Shown piece after piece: positions 8,711 to 17,531 of a stretch of DNA of 34,128 bases (position 1 is the stretch's first letter; every line of letters begins with the position of its first letter). This DNA is from CAZAIO01 sp964485235. Its GTDB lineage: Bacteria > Chloroflexota > Dehalococcoidia > GIF9 > UBA5629. The notes under the pieces are model-generated. The model did not search any database, was not told where the DNA came from, and saw nothing but the letters and a program-made list of their open reading frames with translations. The DNA is taken from assembly GCA_964485235.1 (NCBI GenBank), contig CAZAIO010000013.1, positions 1-34,128 on the forward strand, given 5' to 3'. The position numbers were made by a program, and so were the translations under genes.

Positions 8711-8891
8711 TTTCACCTACCTTTATAATAATTGTTAATAGAAGACGATGCTAATCGATAAACGAAAAGCAATATCAAATTGGTGTACTATCTCAACATT
8801 GTTTTCACAACCATATGTCTTGCCTGTTTGCGGACACTAATATACAGGACTAATAGTATAAATATTTGCAGAAATTCTTTTACCGATTAAT

Positions 8892-10781
8892 TTACCGCAT
8901 TGTACCGGGAAGCCACAGGCTTATTTGCGGTACGAATGCGAGTATTACCAACGCTATAAGCATTACCACAAGAAAAGGAATCGCTCCGCGGATCACGTCA
9001 AATGCATCGACATCCGATATTTGCTGAATAATATAAATATTTATTCCGATAGGTGGAGTAATACAACCGATTTCCGTGTTCACAACAAAAAGCACCGAAT
9101 ACCAGAGCATATCAAAGCCAAGGGAGCGTATTAACGGCGCCAGTATAGGCATTGTAAGCAAGACAATTGCAGAGCCATCAAGGAACATACCGAGGATCAG
9201 TATCAATACCATAGTAGCGAAGATAATAAGCCAGGGAGACCAACCGGAATTTGCAAAAAATGTTGTGACATCTTGTGTCACCCTGAGCATCGCAACTACA
9301 TTACCCAGGGCAATAGCCCCTGAAATTAATATTGCCGCCATAGCAACTGTTTTGGTAGACTCTCTGATGACTTCAACAAGTTGTTGAGATTTCATTCTTT
9401 TTATGAAAATAGCAAAGGCAAGCGCATATGTCACCGCAACTGCCGCCGCCTCTGTTGGTGTAAACACACCTGTGTAAATACCGCCCAGTATTATAAGCGG
9501 AAGTAACAGGCTACCGATGGACCCTTTCATGTTTTTTATCCGTTCTTTAACAGGTATTTTGGGCAAGGGTTCATATGAACCGGTGACCTTACATACAACA
9601 ACCGCAGTGATAGCCAGCATTATAAAGATCATTATTCCGGGAATCAGACCGGCCATAAAAAGATGTCCTATCGATTCATCCGTCATAATGCCGATGAGTA
9701 TCATCGCACTGCTCGGAGGAATCAACACCCCCAACGTCCCGCCGACGGCGACCAGTCCGGCAGCCATCTTCTTATTGTATTTATAAGTAACCATGGCAGG
9801 TATCGCAACCAGTCCGATAGTTGCCGCATTTATAGCACTCGAACCGGAAATCGCGGCGAATACGGCACAGGCAGTCACTGCCGCAACCGCAAGACCTCCG
9901 GGAAGATGCCCCAGCCACTGCCTGGCGAAATTGAACAGTTCATCCGCCAGCCCGGACTTATACATTATGTAACCTACGAACACAAATAGCGGAAGCGCCA
10001 TAACAGTGAAACTGTCCCATGTCCAATATGCTACCTGCGGTATCCCGGCAAGGCCGCGTGTCAGGTCCAGCACACTGATAAAACCGAAGGTACCGACAAT
10101 TCCCATAGTAAAACTAATCGGCACACCGGCAGCTAACAACAGTATGAGTAATATTAGAAGTCCCACCGTGCCATTTACGTTAAATAGAATATATAGTCCG
10201 GCAATAAATATCAGCAGGAAACCACCTATCACAAGCGAAGTAATAACAGGCTTGCGCGGTTCCGCTGATTGCCCCGTTATATAGGAGTAGCTCTTTGTTA
10301 TAAGCATTTTTAAAGCCTGCAAACAGAGGACAAAAAAAGCGATCACAACCACCACTTTTACAGGCCACAAAGGTAAATTGAGAAAATCTGAAGATTCCGA
10401 CAGCGTAACGCTTGTAATAACCATATTTATTGAATAGCGAACAAATACCACTGCATACGCAAGTACAAAAATATAGCTGATAATTTCAAGCAGATCACGT
10501 GCACGCGATGGGAGAATACGAATAAAGACCTGCACATTGATATGACTGCCTTCTTTTAAACCAAAACTTACTGTAAGAAACACAGCGGCAATAACAAGAA
10601 TAATAGAGACTTCCCCTGCCCATGACGTCGGTGAATTGAATACATAGCGCAGGATAACATCTACAGTAATAATAATCGCTACTATCGACAGAATTACCCC
10701 ACCGGTGAATCCGGTTATGGAAGACATACCATCGATTATTTTACCGGCAATATTTCCTGATCGTTTTACAAATGAACTCAT
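8892..10781 (-). CDS. dctQM: TRAP transporter fused permease (DctQ-DctM)
   Basis: A 629-residue membrane protein joining both TRAP permease parts. Residues 1 to about 165 form the small DctQ domain with four hydrophobic helices (RYVFNSPTSWAGE motif near residue 46). Residues from about 175 onward form the DctM domain, with many membrane segments and the motifs GTLGVLIPPSSAMI, FTPTEAAAVAV and GCITPPIGINIYI. The DctM part drives sodium- or proton-coupled uptake of a substrate delivered by the DctP protein encoded just upstream. A hairpin separates the two genes. The second TRAP system in the window may be unfused. Substrate class is likely an organic acid. Confidence 0.92.
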   Translation of the reverse strand: MSSFVKRSGNIAGKIIDGMSSITGFTGGVILSIVAIIITVDVILRYVFNSPTSWAGEVSIILVIAAVFLTVSFGLKEGSHINVQVFIRILPSRARDLLEIISYIFVLAYAVVFVRYSINMVITSVTLSESSDFLNLPLWPVKVVVVIAFFVLCLQALKMLITKSYSYITGQSAEPRKPVITSLVIGGFLLIFIAGLYILFNVNGTVGLLILLILLLAAGVPISFTMGIVGTFGFISVLDLTRGLAGIPQVAYWTWDSFTVMALPLFVFVGYIMYKSGLADELFNFARQWLGHLPGGLAVAAVTACAVFAAISGSSAINAATIGLVAIPAMVTYKYNKKMAAGLVAVGGTLGVLIPPSSAMILIGIMTDESIGHLFMAGLIPGIMIFIMLAITAVVVCKVTGSYEPLPKIPVKERIKNMKGSIGSLLLPLIILGGIYTGVFTPTEAAAVAVTYALAFAIFIKRMKSQQLVEVIRESTKTVAMAAILISGAIALGNVVAMLRVTQDVTTFFANSGWSPWLIIFATMVLILILGMFLDGSAIVLLTMPILAPLIRSLGFDMLWYSVLFVVNTEIGCITPPIGINIYIIQQISDVDAFDVIRGAIPFLVVMLIALVILAFVPQISLWLPGTMR

Positions 10782-10866
10782 AGACTCTACCTTCTATTTC
10801 GTTTGAATTTGCTTCTGATAAACGGCGATCCCGCTTGTTTTCGTTTGCCGATCCGGGTTATTTTGC

Positions 10867-10911
10867 TTCCTTATGCAGAAAGCCTGTGATACGGACTTTC
10901 TGCATAAGGAA
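10867..10911 (-). promoter_or_regulatory. Intercistronic stem-loop between dctP and dctQM
   Basis: Arms 10867-10882 and 10896-10911 form a perfect 16-bp stem with a 13-nt loop in the 152-bp space between the binding protein and permease genes. On the transcribed (minus) strand the stem is followed by GCAAAATAA, not a T-run, so it does not look like a simple intrinsic terminator. It could protect the upstream dctP message from 3' decay, or cause partial termination, giving more binding protein than permease. A similar hairpin sits at the same place in the second TRAP system. Confidence 0.65.
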
Positions 10912-10933
10912 ATAGTGAAATCATTAATGAATT

Positions 10934-12016
10934 TTACTGTCTTGCGTCAGCGATCAGGTCCAGCATTTTTTTGGCATCCTCTGCAGAAACCACTTTTTCC
11001 AGAAGTGCCTTTTGTGCACCTAGCATAGGTTCTTTCCACAGCGCTATATCTTCGACCGGAACTACATAGGTATTAACACCGAATTCCGGAAATTGGGTTG
11101 CCCATGTTTTATCAGCTTCTGTTTTAAAATAATCGGCCATTACTTCTTGCGTACCGATTGCAGCTTCCGAGATTATTCCTTGAATCTCCGGTGTAAGACC
11201 TTTCCATACATCGTTGTTCATCACAATCCCGTATCCTGCACCCACGACAATCGGTATTCTTGTCCAGTTCTTACATACTTCATAAAGCTTCAGGTCTCGT
11301 ACACCTCCCGTTGAAGAAATATACACACCATCAACGGTTCCGCGTTGTAAAGCGAGAAAAACTTCCGAGGATGAAATGATGGCGGGAACGCCCCCGAGCG
11401 CTTCGCAGGCGGCCGCATCTGATGCATTAGCTACCCTCAATTTCAGACCTTTCAGGTCGGCAGGAGTCTTTATTAATTTTTTAATACAACCTTCGGCATC
11501 AACATCGCCGACACTCAACCAGGTAAGCAGTTTCGTATTCACACGTTGCTCCAGGTCGTCTGCGAGCATAGTCCCGAGAGGACCATCGAGAGCCCTCAGG
11601 GCATGATCGGTATTATCGAAGACAGAGAGACCCAATACAGTAAGACGGGGTACCCGGGTAGGCCATTCAACAGTAAGATGAGCTTCCGAAATATCGATCG
11701 TACCCAGCGAAATAGCATCCATCATCTCAGTAGATTTCACAAGCTGCCCACCATGATATGTTTCTACAGTGACTACTCCGTTGGTCCTTTCCTGAATAGG
11801 TGCCACAAAATTATTATCTATCAGTTCAGTCCGTGGTCCGATAGTCCATTCAGTTGCCATCCGTAATGTTATCGGTTTTTGTGGTTCAGGTTCAGGGGCG
11901 GGAGTTGGAGTGGATGGAGTTGGGGTACTCGGGGTTGTTGCCGGCTTGGCGCATGCAGCAATCAGCGACACTGTAAGCAATAAAGCCAGGCTGATGAAGA
12001 GCAAGGTTCGTTTCAT
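10934..12016 (-). CDS. dctP: TRAP substrate-binding lipoprotein DctP (system 1)
   Basis: A 360-residue DctP-family extracytoplasmic solute receptor. The N-terminus is a lipoprotein signal with lipobox LIAAC (Cys22), then a Pro/Thr/Glu linker (residues 24-48) tethering it to the membrane. The mature domain has LKGLKLRVAN, where Arg194 is the family's usual ligand-carboxylate-binding arginine, followed by SSSEVFLALQRGTVDG. It would capture an organic acid and hand it to the fused permease encoded downstream. The start has a strong GGAGGT site. An inverted repeat at 12148-12165 upstream may be an operator. Confidence 0.93.
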   Translation of the reverse strand: MKRTLLFISLALLLTVSLIAACAKPATTPSTPTPSTPTPAPEPEPQKPITLRMATEWTIGPRTELIDNNFVAPIQERTNGVVTVETYHGGQLVKSTEMMDAISLGTIDISEAHLTVEWPTRVPRLTVLGLSVFDNTDHALRALDGPLGTMLADDLEQRVNTKLLTWLSVGDVDAEGCIKKLIKTPADLKGLKLRVANASDAAACEALGGVPAIISSSEVFLALQRGTVDGVYISSTGGVRDLKLYEVCKNWTRIPIVVGAGYGIVMNNDVWKGLTPEIQGIISEAAIGTQEVMADYFKTEADKTWATQFPEFGVNTYVVPVEDIALWKEPMLGAQKALLEKVVSAEDAKKMLDLIADARQ

Positions 12017-12147
12017 TGTATGACCTCCTGTTAATTATTTTGGACATAAGTGTGCCTGTAAAAAGACCGGTGCTCATCTCTTTACGCTAGACGGTTATTC
12101 CTTTCGCATTCACAGAATTTTGTTTTTCCGTTATATTATCGATATCG

Positions 12148-12165
12148 GTTTATCTTTTGATAAAC
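12148..12165. promoter_or_regulatory. Inverted repeat upstream of dctP, candidate operator
   Basis: GTTTATC and GATAAAC form a perfect 7-bp inverted repeat around TTTT, about 130 bp upstream of the dctP start. It could bind a regulator or fold in the leader RNA. No matching copy was found near the other transporter, so the role is speculative. Confidence 0.25.
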
Positions 12166-12481
12166 TGATATGCTGGAATGCAACTCTAGGGAAAATCCAC
12201 CCAACTAAATAAAAAACAGGAATATCTTACAAAAAAATCGCTTTTTAAGGATACTATTTGGAATATACGTACTTCACACTAAAATGGTAACTGTTACATA
12301 CTATCATTCAGGTGAACTATATAGCTTGATAAAGATAACACAGTATATTTTCTTTGTCAATTATTAATTACAAATATGTAAATAACGTTTTTACAGCTTC
12401 CCGGTTTATAGCGGAATCGGAATATCTGATAGTGTATATACCAATTATGCAGCCTGAAAAATTTCATTCGTTTAATATGTA

Positions 12482-12538
12482 ATGAAATAAAAAAAGAGAT
12501 ATCGTTGAACCGAGCAGATTCTTTACGATATCTCTTTT
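12482..12538 (-). terminator. Rho-independent terminator of the MmgE/PrpD gene
   Basis: Arms 12492-12505 and 12525-12538 form a perfect 14-bp stem (AAAAGAGATATCGT / ACGATATCTCTTTT) with a 19-nt loop, 26 bp beyond the stop codon of the leftward MmgE/PrpD gene. On the minus strand the stem runs into a T-rich tail (TTTTTTTATTTCATT). It should end the AOR-SDR-MmgE/PrpD transcript before the dctP gene. Confidence 0.75.
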
Positions 12539-12563
12539 ATTCGAATATTTTTAAATGTGATGA

Positions 12564-13943
12564 TTATCCCAGTAATTTGATGATTTGCGTTACATCATCG
12601 AGCTTTTCAATTTTCGAGGTAAGCTCTATTACCTTTTCAATAGTATCTTTTGAAAAAGGTTTTACTGACGACGAAGCCACATTTCTAAGTTTGTCGGCAC
12701 AATCTTCAAATGTCATGGGACGTTCAACACTCCCCAGACAATGTTCTATGAACTCTTCATATACAGTACCATCGTTCATTTTCACGATCAGTTTGCCGGG
12801 GCCTACACCATGACGGTTCATGCTCTCGTCCAGTACACCGGTTACCTTTGCCGCGGTTTCAAGCACTTTTTTATCCTTTATCGCTTCTGTAGTGAAGTCT
12901 TCCAAAGCAACCCTTCCTTTGACAAGTGCGGTGGCGGTCGACCAGGGTACGCTGAATTGTGAATCGATGATATTCCTCGGAGCACGCTTTACTTCCGGAG
13001 GTTGTGTTAAATCGAATGAATGTTTCCCGCCGATTGCAGTGATTTCCTTGACGTCTTCAGGGTTAATATTATGTTTAGCTTTTAGCGCCAGCACTGCATC
13101 TATATAAGAATGGGTAAAGCCGCAACAGGGGTACGGCTTAAAGCCGATATTCGCCCCTTCAAATCTTTTTCCTAGGTCGGCAAGCAAGATATTACGGTCA
13201 TAATCTCCGCCGTGATACACATTGAACACGCCATAGGTACCTTCCAGAATATTATGAGCGCCGGTAATCCCTCTTTCCGCCATAAGAGCAGCGGTAACTC
13301 CCCCGCGTGCCGCGAGTCCCGGACCCATTCTCTTCGTCATTGCACCGTCATTGACACACTGACCATTTCCGGCGCTTTGATGATAAGCAATACCAAGCGC
13401 ATTTATTGTCTTATCCTCATCGAGCCCCATGAGTATACTCGATATTGCGGCCGCGCCGAAATATCCGTATATCGCGGTCGGATGCCAGCCCGATGTCGCA
13501 AGGCTGCTATTCGGCCTGCTTGCCATGCCAAGCCTGCATTCAAAATCATGACCCAGTGCAAGAGCAGTAAGCAAGTCTTTACCGGACTTCTTTTCCATAC
13601 GTTCAGCTACTGCAAACGCCGTGGGGATGGCAACACATCCGATATGTACCAGCGCACTCTGATGACCGTCATCATAGTCCAGCGCATGTGTCATGGTCGC
13701 ATTGACCTGCGCGGCATTGGGAGCGGGACATTTCATTCCATAAGCGATAATAGTGCTTTGCTGGGCACCTCCCAGTTCCTTCGCCACATCTACCAGCTCC
13801 GCCACACCCGGCTTTGTGGACCCTCCCACGGCAGTTGCCAGACTATCTACAACCTCTACTTTGGCTGCATGCTTTGCTCCGTCCGGGATATCGTCATATT
13901 TCGTACGGGCGAAAAGTTTCACAAATTCATATATTGCGTCCAT
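12564..13943 (-). CDS. MmgE/PrpD family protein
   Basis: A 459-residue protein covering the full MmgE/PrpD fold. Recognisable stretches are the N-terminal helical VEVVDSLATAVGG region, the THALDYDDGH motif (about residues 85-94), the GWHPTAIYGYFGAAA segment and FKPYPCCGFTHSYIDA in the second domain. Family members include 2-methylcitrate dehydratase and cis-aconitate decarboxylase, so the likely chemistry is dehydration, hydration or decarboxylation of a carboxylic acid; many members are uncharacterised. The ATG follows a strong GAGAGGAG site. It sits downstream of the SDR gene with a 327-bp spacer holding a large hairpin, and ends at a clear terminator. It is probably part of the same pathway as the AOR and SDR genes. 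Confidence 0.88.
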   Translation of the reverse strand: MDAIYEFVKLFARTKYDDIPDGAKHAAKVEVVDSLATAVGGSTKPGVAELVDVAKELGGAQQSTIIAYGMKCPAPNAAQVNATMTHALDYDDGHQSALVHIGCVAIPTAFAVAERMEKKSGKDLLTALALGHDFECRLGMASRPNSSLATSGWHPTAIYGYFGAAAISSILMGLDEDKTINALGIAYHQSAGNGQCVNDGAMTKRMGPGLAARGGVTAALMAERGITGAHNILEGTYGVFNVYHGGDYDRNILLADLGKRFEGANIGFKPYPCCGFTHSYIDAVLALKAKHNINPEDVKEITAIGGKHSFDLTQPPEVKRAPRNIIDSQFSVPWSTATALVKGRVALEDFTTEAIKDKKVLETAAKVTGVLDESMNRHGVGPGKLIVKMNDGTVYEEFIEHCLGSVERPMTFEDCADKLRNVASSSVKPFSKDTIEKVIELTSKIEKLDDVTQIIKLLG

Positions 13944-14270
13944 TGTACTGCTCCTCTCTTTTTATTAAATATCAACGCGGTATTCTTGCTTCGTAACAGA
14001 CTCCCATCCACCGGCATAAAGACCGCGAACGGGATTATCTTTATCATCAATAACTTTCACGTGATCATTTCCCTTTATATCACAAATCATACTCGAGAAC
14101 CCGGAACATCATTTTAATACATGACAGGGAGAGCGACGTAAAGCTAAAAGGTTTCTACTATCTCCGGTGAATATAATGATTATCGTCGTTGGAGCCCGGA
14201 CATTTCGCCGGGACAACCACGATAATCATGTTTAGTATGCCTGCTTTCAAACAACAGGATTATATTTCCT
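13944..14270. other. Intergenic region between SDR and MmgE/PrpD genes
   Basis: This 327-bp stretch has no credible gene on either strand. It contains the large hairpin at 14176-14229 and, close to 13943, the MmgE/PrpD ribosome binding site. An internal promoter for the MmgE/PrpD gene is possible but not identified. Confidence 0.5.
14176..14229 (-). promoter_or_regulatory. Large two-part hairpin downstream of the SDR gene
   Basis: Arms 14176-14191 and 14214-14229 pair over 16 bp with one mismatch. The enclosed segment contains a smaller CCCGG / CCGGG stem. On the minus strand it starts 41 bp after the SDR stop. The exit side (TATATTCACCGG) has no T-run, so it is either a processing or stabilising structure within one transcript, or a terminator that needs another factor. 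Confidence 0.6.
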
Positions 14271-15107
14271 TTATCTCATACCGCCACTGATAGTAATTGC
14301 TTCACCCGTAATATAGGCTGACTGGTCGGAAGCAAGAAAATAGACAAGGTCAGCGATATCTTTCGTTGTACCAAGTCGGCCGAGCGGTACTACCGAACTC
14401 ACCTTCTGGTAGTCTGCCTGTCTCGCTTCTTCAGTGGATACACCCTGGTCCTCTCCCATCTTTGAAAAAGCATTGTCCCGTAAATTAGTGATAATGGCCC
14501 CCGGACTAATTGCATTGACGTTTATCTTGTGTTTCGCCAGCTCGAGTGCCATGGTCTTTGCCAGTCCAATGACTCCCCATTTAGAAACGCAATAGGCGCC
14601 GCTTCCCGGCACACCCATTGTTCCGGCCAGCGATGCAAACAGGACGATCTTACCGCCTTCGCCCTTTTTAATCATCTGGTTGGCAACTGCTTTAGAAATA
14701 AGAAATGCTCCTGTTGTATTCACATCGAGGATAATTTTCCAGTCTTTTTCGGAAAGCTCGGTAATGGTTGGGCCTACCGGACCGCGAATAGCCGCACAAT
14801 GGACCAGTATGTCTATCCTGCCGAATTTCTGTACCGCCTTTGCGATCATGTCATCGACTTCCTTGCTATTGCTTATATCCCCTGCGATGCCTATCCCGTC
14901 ACAACCGGCAGCTTTGACTTCCGAGATGACTTCGTCCATACCACCCCAGTTCTCATCACCGGGGAAAAGGCTTCGTGGTTTCGGCTCTTTATCGACCACG
15001 ATAATATTCGCCCCTTCATTCGCAAGCCGCAGGACAATTTCATGCCCCATACTTCTTTTGTTCGCTGCTCCGGTGACCAGTGCAACCTTTCCTTTGAGAG
15101 TACCCAT
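14271..15107 (-). CDS. Short-chain dehydrogenase/reductase (SDR), FabG/BadH type
   Basis: A 278-residue classical SDR that oxidises or reduces a hydroxyl/carbonyl group with NAD(P)(H). Visible motifs are the cofactor loop TGAANKRSMG (residues 12-21), the structural NNAG-equivalent HCAA (103-106), Asn130, the catalytic Ser159 and the YxxxK pair Tyr172/Lys176, then ISPGAI and the C-terminal YITGEAITISGG. Asp39 after the second strand suggests NAD rather than NADP. The start has an excellent AAGGAGGAG site. It lies 110 bp downstream of the AOR gene and is likely in the same transcript. The substrate is plausibly a hydroxyacyl intermediate, but this is inferred from context alone. Confidence 0.9.
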   Translation of the reverse strand: MGTLKGKVALVTGAANKRSMGHEIVLRLANEGANIIVVDKEPKPRSLFPGDENWGGMDEVISEVKAAGCDGIGIAGDISNSKEVDDMIAKAVQKFGRIDILVHCAAIRGPVGPTITELSEKDWKIILDVNTTGAFLISKAVANQMIKKGEGGKIVLFASLAGTMGVPGSGAYCVSKWGVIGLAKTMALELAKHKINVNAISPGAIITNLRDNAFSKMGEDQGVSTEEARQADYQKVSSVVPLGRLGTTKDIADLVYFLASDQSAYITGEAITISGGMR

Positions 15108-15217
15108 GGTGATTTCTCCTCCTTTTTAATATGCTAGTCTATAGAGCGCAAAATTGCTCATCATTATAGCCAGGTTCAATAGCAAGTATTTCATTACCCA
15201 TATTATTGAAAAGTAAA

Positions 15218-17065
15218 TCAGGCTTTCATATCCTGATATATTTTTCCAATTCCGTATTTTTCCAGAGTTTCCTTTAACGGCCAACCGGTTTCCGGATCCC
15301 AACCCATTTCCTTGTAGTAATTACTGCGAAGAGCATCCCAATGAGGCATGATATTCTTGCCCTGATTCGGTCCATCAACCGGTACTGAACCATAACGTAC
15401 GGAAGGAACTTCGATCTCCTTATTCAGGCCATGCCGTACGGCAAACACGCGCAGCCTGTTGACCGAACGTTTACCTACATTTAAAGCTTCCCATATATCA
15501 AAGTCCCATCCTGTAACTGCATTCAACACATCTACGGTCAATTGAATATCAGACGTACAGAAAAAGCATAATACGAGAGAATCTTCAAAAATGTGCCTCC
15601 CGTTTATCTTGGCATTAATTGTCGATACCGCAATGGCATCGAAGGGGTCTTTTAACGGCTCCATCCCGAACTGCTCAGGTCGCGGTATACCGGGACCTGC
15701 CTCTACGGTTCCGGTATTTGACAGGCAGGTATCGATCAACTCAGCCCAACGTCCCCTGTGGTCATGACCACGTGGTGAAGCTCCTTTCGTTGCATACACA
15801 GCGCATTTTGCCGCTTCTCCGCCTACTTTTTGAGAAGCCAGCCTGACACCTTCTGCAAATAAATTACCACAGCCCTCACGACGTGCAATTTTCCCCAGCA
15901 TCCTGAGCACTGACGCATGATTACCCCACGTCATTTCTATACCATCAAGATCTTCTTTCTTCAAATAACCTTTTTCGAAACATTCGATAATCCAGCCCAT
16001 CAGATAGCCGCTTTCATTAACATCAAAACCCAGATTATCCACTTCATTTCCCAGTCTTATCGCTGCCGCAGGATCAGTATTACCGATCATGGAACCCATT
16101 GCAGCAAGTCCTTCATATTCCGGTTCCTCACCTTTAAATCCGGCGTACGGGCCCTCTGTTATTTCGACTAACCGGCAATGGCCAATACGACATGCCCAGC
16201 AGGTACTCGGTTGAACTTTAAATGTTGAACGTAAGGACTGACCGCTGAATTTATCAACATCAGCTATAATATTAGTTGTGTAGTTCATGGTCGGCAATAT
16301 TCCCATTTTCAGCATTATGGGATATATAAAAGCCGTTCCATATGGCCCCATGTTCGGGTCTGCCTGTATAGCAGCATCTGTTAATGCCTTCGCTTTCCTG
16401 GAGAAAGCATCGGGATCAGCCAGCATGACCGGATTTTTCGCTCTTTCAGCAACAATTGCTTTTAATTGCTTTGATCCCATCACGGCGCCAAGTCCGTTAT
16501 GAGACGCGGAATGTCCCCTGTCTCCCACGATACCGGCGAAACGTATAAGGTTCTCTCCGGCAGGTCCGATACTGAATACGCTGCTTTGACGTTTTATCCC
16601 TTCTTTGATCGCATCCTCAGTTTGCCATGTGCCTTTTCCCAGCAGATGGCTTGCATCACGGAGCTCAGCAGTGCCGTCATGAATATGCAGATAGACCCAA
16701 CGCTTCGCCCTACCCTGTACAATAACGCCATCAAAACCGGCGAATTTCACATAGGCACCAAAATAACCGTTTGCCTGTGAACATCCGGCAAAACCTGTCA
16801 TAGCGCCTTTACTTACTATCGAGACGGCTCCACATCCACTTACCCGCGTACCGCCAAGAGGCCCCGCGAAAAACATTATTCTGTTTTCAGGGTCCGACCA
16901 CTCCACTCCGGGTGGCACTTCATCATACAGGAATTTTGCCGCCAGCCCCGTACCGCCTACACATTCACGGAGTGTTTTCTCATCTACCTCCTCCTGAGTT
17001 ATTTCCTCCTTACTGAGATCTACTCTCAGTATCTTTCCCATATAACCACCGATTTTTGATACCAT
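15218..17065 (-). CDS. Aldehyde ferredoxin oxidoreductase-type tungstopterin enzyme
   Basis: A 615-residue member of the tungsten AOR family, which oxidises aldehydes (or, in BamB-type members, acts in benzoyl-CoA reductase complexes) using a tungstopterin and a [4Fe-4S] cluster. The N-terminal domain is typical (YMGKILRVDLS, VGGTGLAAKFLYDEVP, GPLGGTRVSGCGAVSIVSKG). Cluster ligands appear as Cys289, Cys292, Cys297 and the distal Cys500 (DSLVLCFFC). The third spacing is Cx4C rather than the Cx3C of Pyrococcus AOR. No companion iron-sulfur or flavin subunit is adjacent, so it may act alone with ferredoxin. It is the first gene of the leftward AOR-SDR-MmgE/PrpD group, with a GAAGGAGG site before the ATG. 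A 466-bp divergent region lies upstream. Confidence 0.92.
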   Translation of the reverse strand: MVSKIGGYMGKILRVDLSKEEITQEEVDEKTLRECVGGTGLAAKFLYDEVPPGVEWSDPENRIMFFAGPLGGTRVSGCGAVSIVSKGAMTGFAGCSQANGYFGAYVKFAGFDGVIVQGRAKRWVYLHIHDGTAELRDASHLLGKGTWQTEDAIKEGIKRQSSVFSIGPAGENLIRFAGIVGDRGHSASHNGLGAVMGSKQLKAIVAERAKNPVMLADPDAFSRKAKALTDAAIQADPNMGPYGTAFIYPIMLKMGILPTMNYTTNIIADVDKFSGQSLRSTFKVQPSTCWACRIGHCRLVEITEGPYAGFKGEEPEYEGLAAMGSMIGNTDPAAAIRLGNEVDNLGFDVNESGYLMGWIIECFEKGYLKKEDLDGIEMTWGNHASVLRMLGKIARREGCGNLFAEGVRLASQKVGGEAAKCAVYATKGASPRGHDHRGRWAELIDTCLSNTGTVEAGPGIPRPEQFGMEPLKDPFDAIAVSTINAKINGRHIFEDSLVLCFFCTSDIQLTVDVLNAVTGWDFDIWEALNVGKRSVNRLRVFAVRHGLNKEIEVPSVRYGSVPVDGPNQGKNIMPHWDALRSNYYKEMGWDPETGWPLKETLEKYGIGKIYQDMKA

Positions 17066-17531
17066 TTATGCCTCCTTCGTTATTGTATGCCTTTAAACTT
17101 TAAAAATCACCATAACAGGAAAAGGAATAGAGTATAATAATGTCCGACTGCTCAAGTTACTATTATCAATCAGTAAGGATAGGCAGAATTCTGTTCAAAA
17201 TAGCAAGCTATAGCAATCGATTATAACCTATCAATTACATTTATGTAAATTTTATATAGTATATTTCGTATCCGAATTATAAGTCATGGCTTGCCGGTCG
17301 ATTTAGTCTTTCGGAATTCATATTTACAGAGTGAAATATACACATAAATTATACCTGAAACTGTATATTCAAGACGACTTGAAAAAATTTTTTAGGGATT
17401 AAAATTTTGAAGTTGTATTGTTAAAAAAATTGTCATCCACCGGAACACCTGATATACGGCAAAGACAAGCAACAAAGTATATAATAATACACGGTGTCGT
17501 TACTCTTTCGCGATAAACTTACGAGGTTAAA
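17066..17531. other. Divergent intergenic region, AT-rich
   Basis: This 466-bp region separates two divergent genes and must carry both promoters. It is strongly AT-rich, with a palindromic TTACATTTATGTAA at 17235-17248 that is a candidate operator. A weak plus-strand promoter may be TTGTCA (17430-17435) with TATACG (17453-17458). No gene was found. Confidence 0.5.
17235..17248. promoter_or_regulatory. 14-bp palindromic motif, candidate operator
   Basis: TTACAT-TT-ATGTAA lies about 170 bp upstream of the AOR start. A close variant, TTACAAATATGTAA, occurs at 12368-12381 upstream of dctP. The two would fit a shared regulator of the leftward genes, but the motif is short and AT-rich. Confidence 0.25.

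Larger units (their letters stand above)
12017..12563. other. Intergenic control region between mmgE/prpD-like gene and dctP
   Basis: This 547-bp AT-rich stretch holds no convincing gene. From the right it contains the terminator of the MmgE/PrpD gene (12482-12538), a TTACAAATATGTAA motif (12368-12381), an inverted repeat GTTTATC-TTTT-GATAAAC (12148-12165) and the dctP ribosome binding site. The dctP promoter should lie here on the minus strand; I could not fix its boxes. Confidence 0.6.

Noticed and set aside
13212..14117. A 301-codon open frame on the plus strand
   Set aside because: It is antisense to the well-supported MmgE/PrpD gene, has no family-like motifs and no ribosome binding site, and is best explained as a shadow frame.
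14529..15137. A 202-codon open frame on the plus strand
   Set aside because: It is antisense to the SDR gene, which has all its catalytic motifs; its translation is rich in Cys, His and Phe with no recognisable domain.
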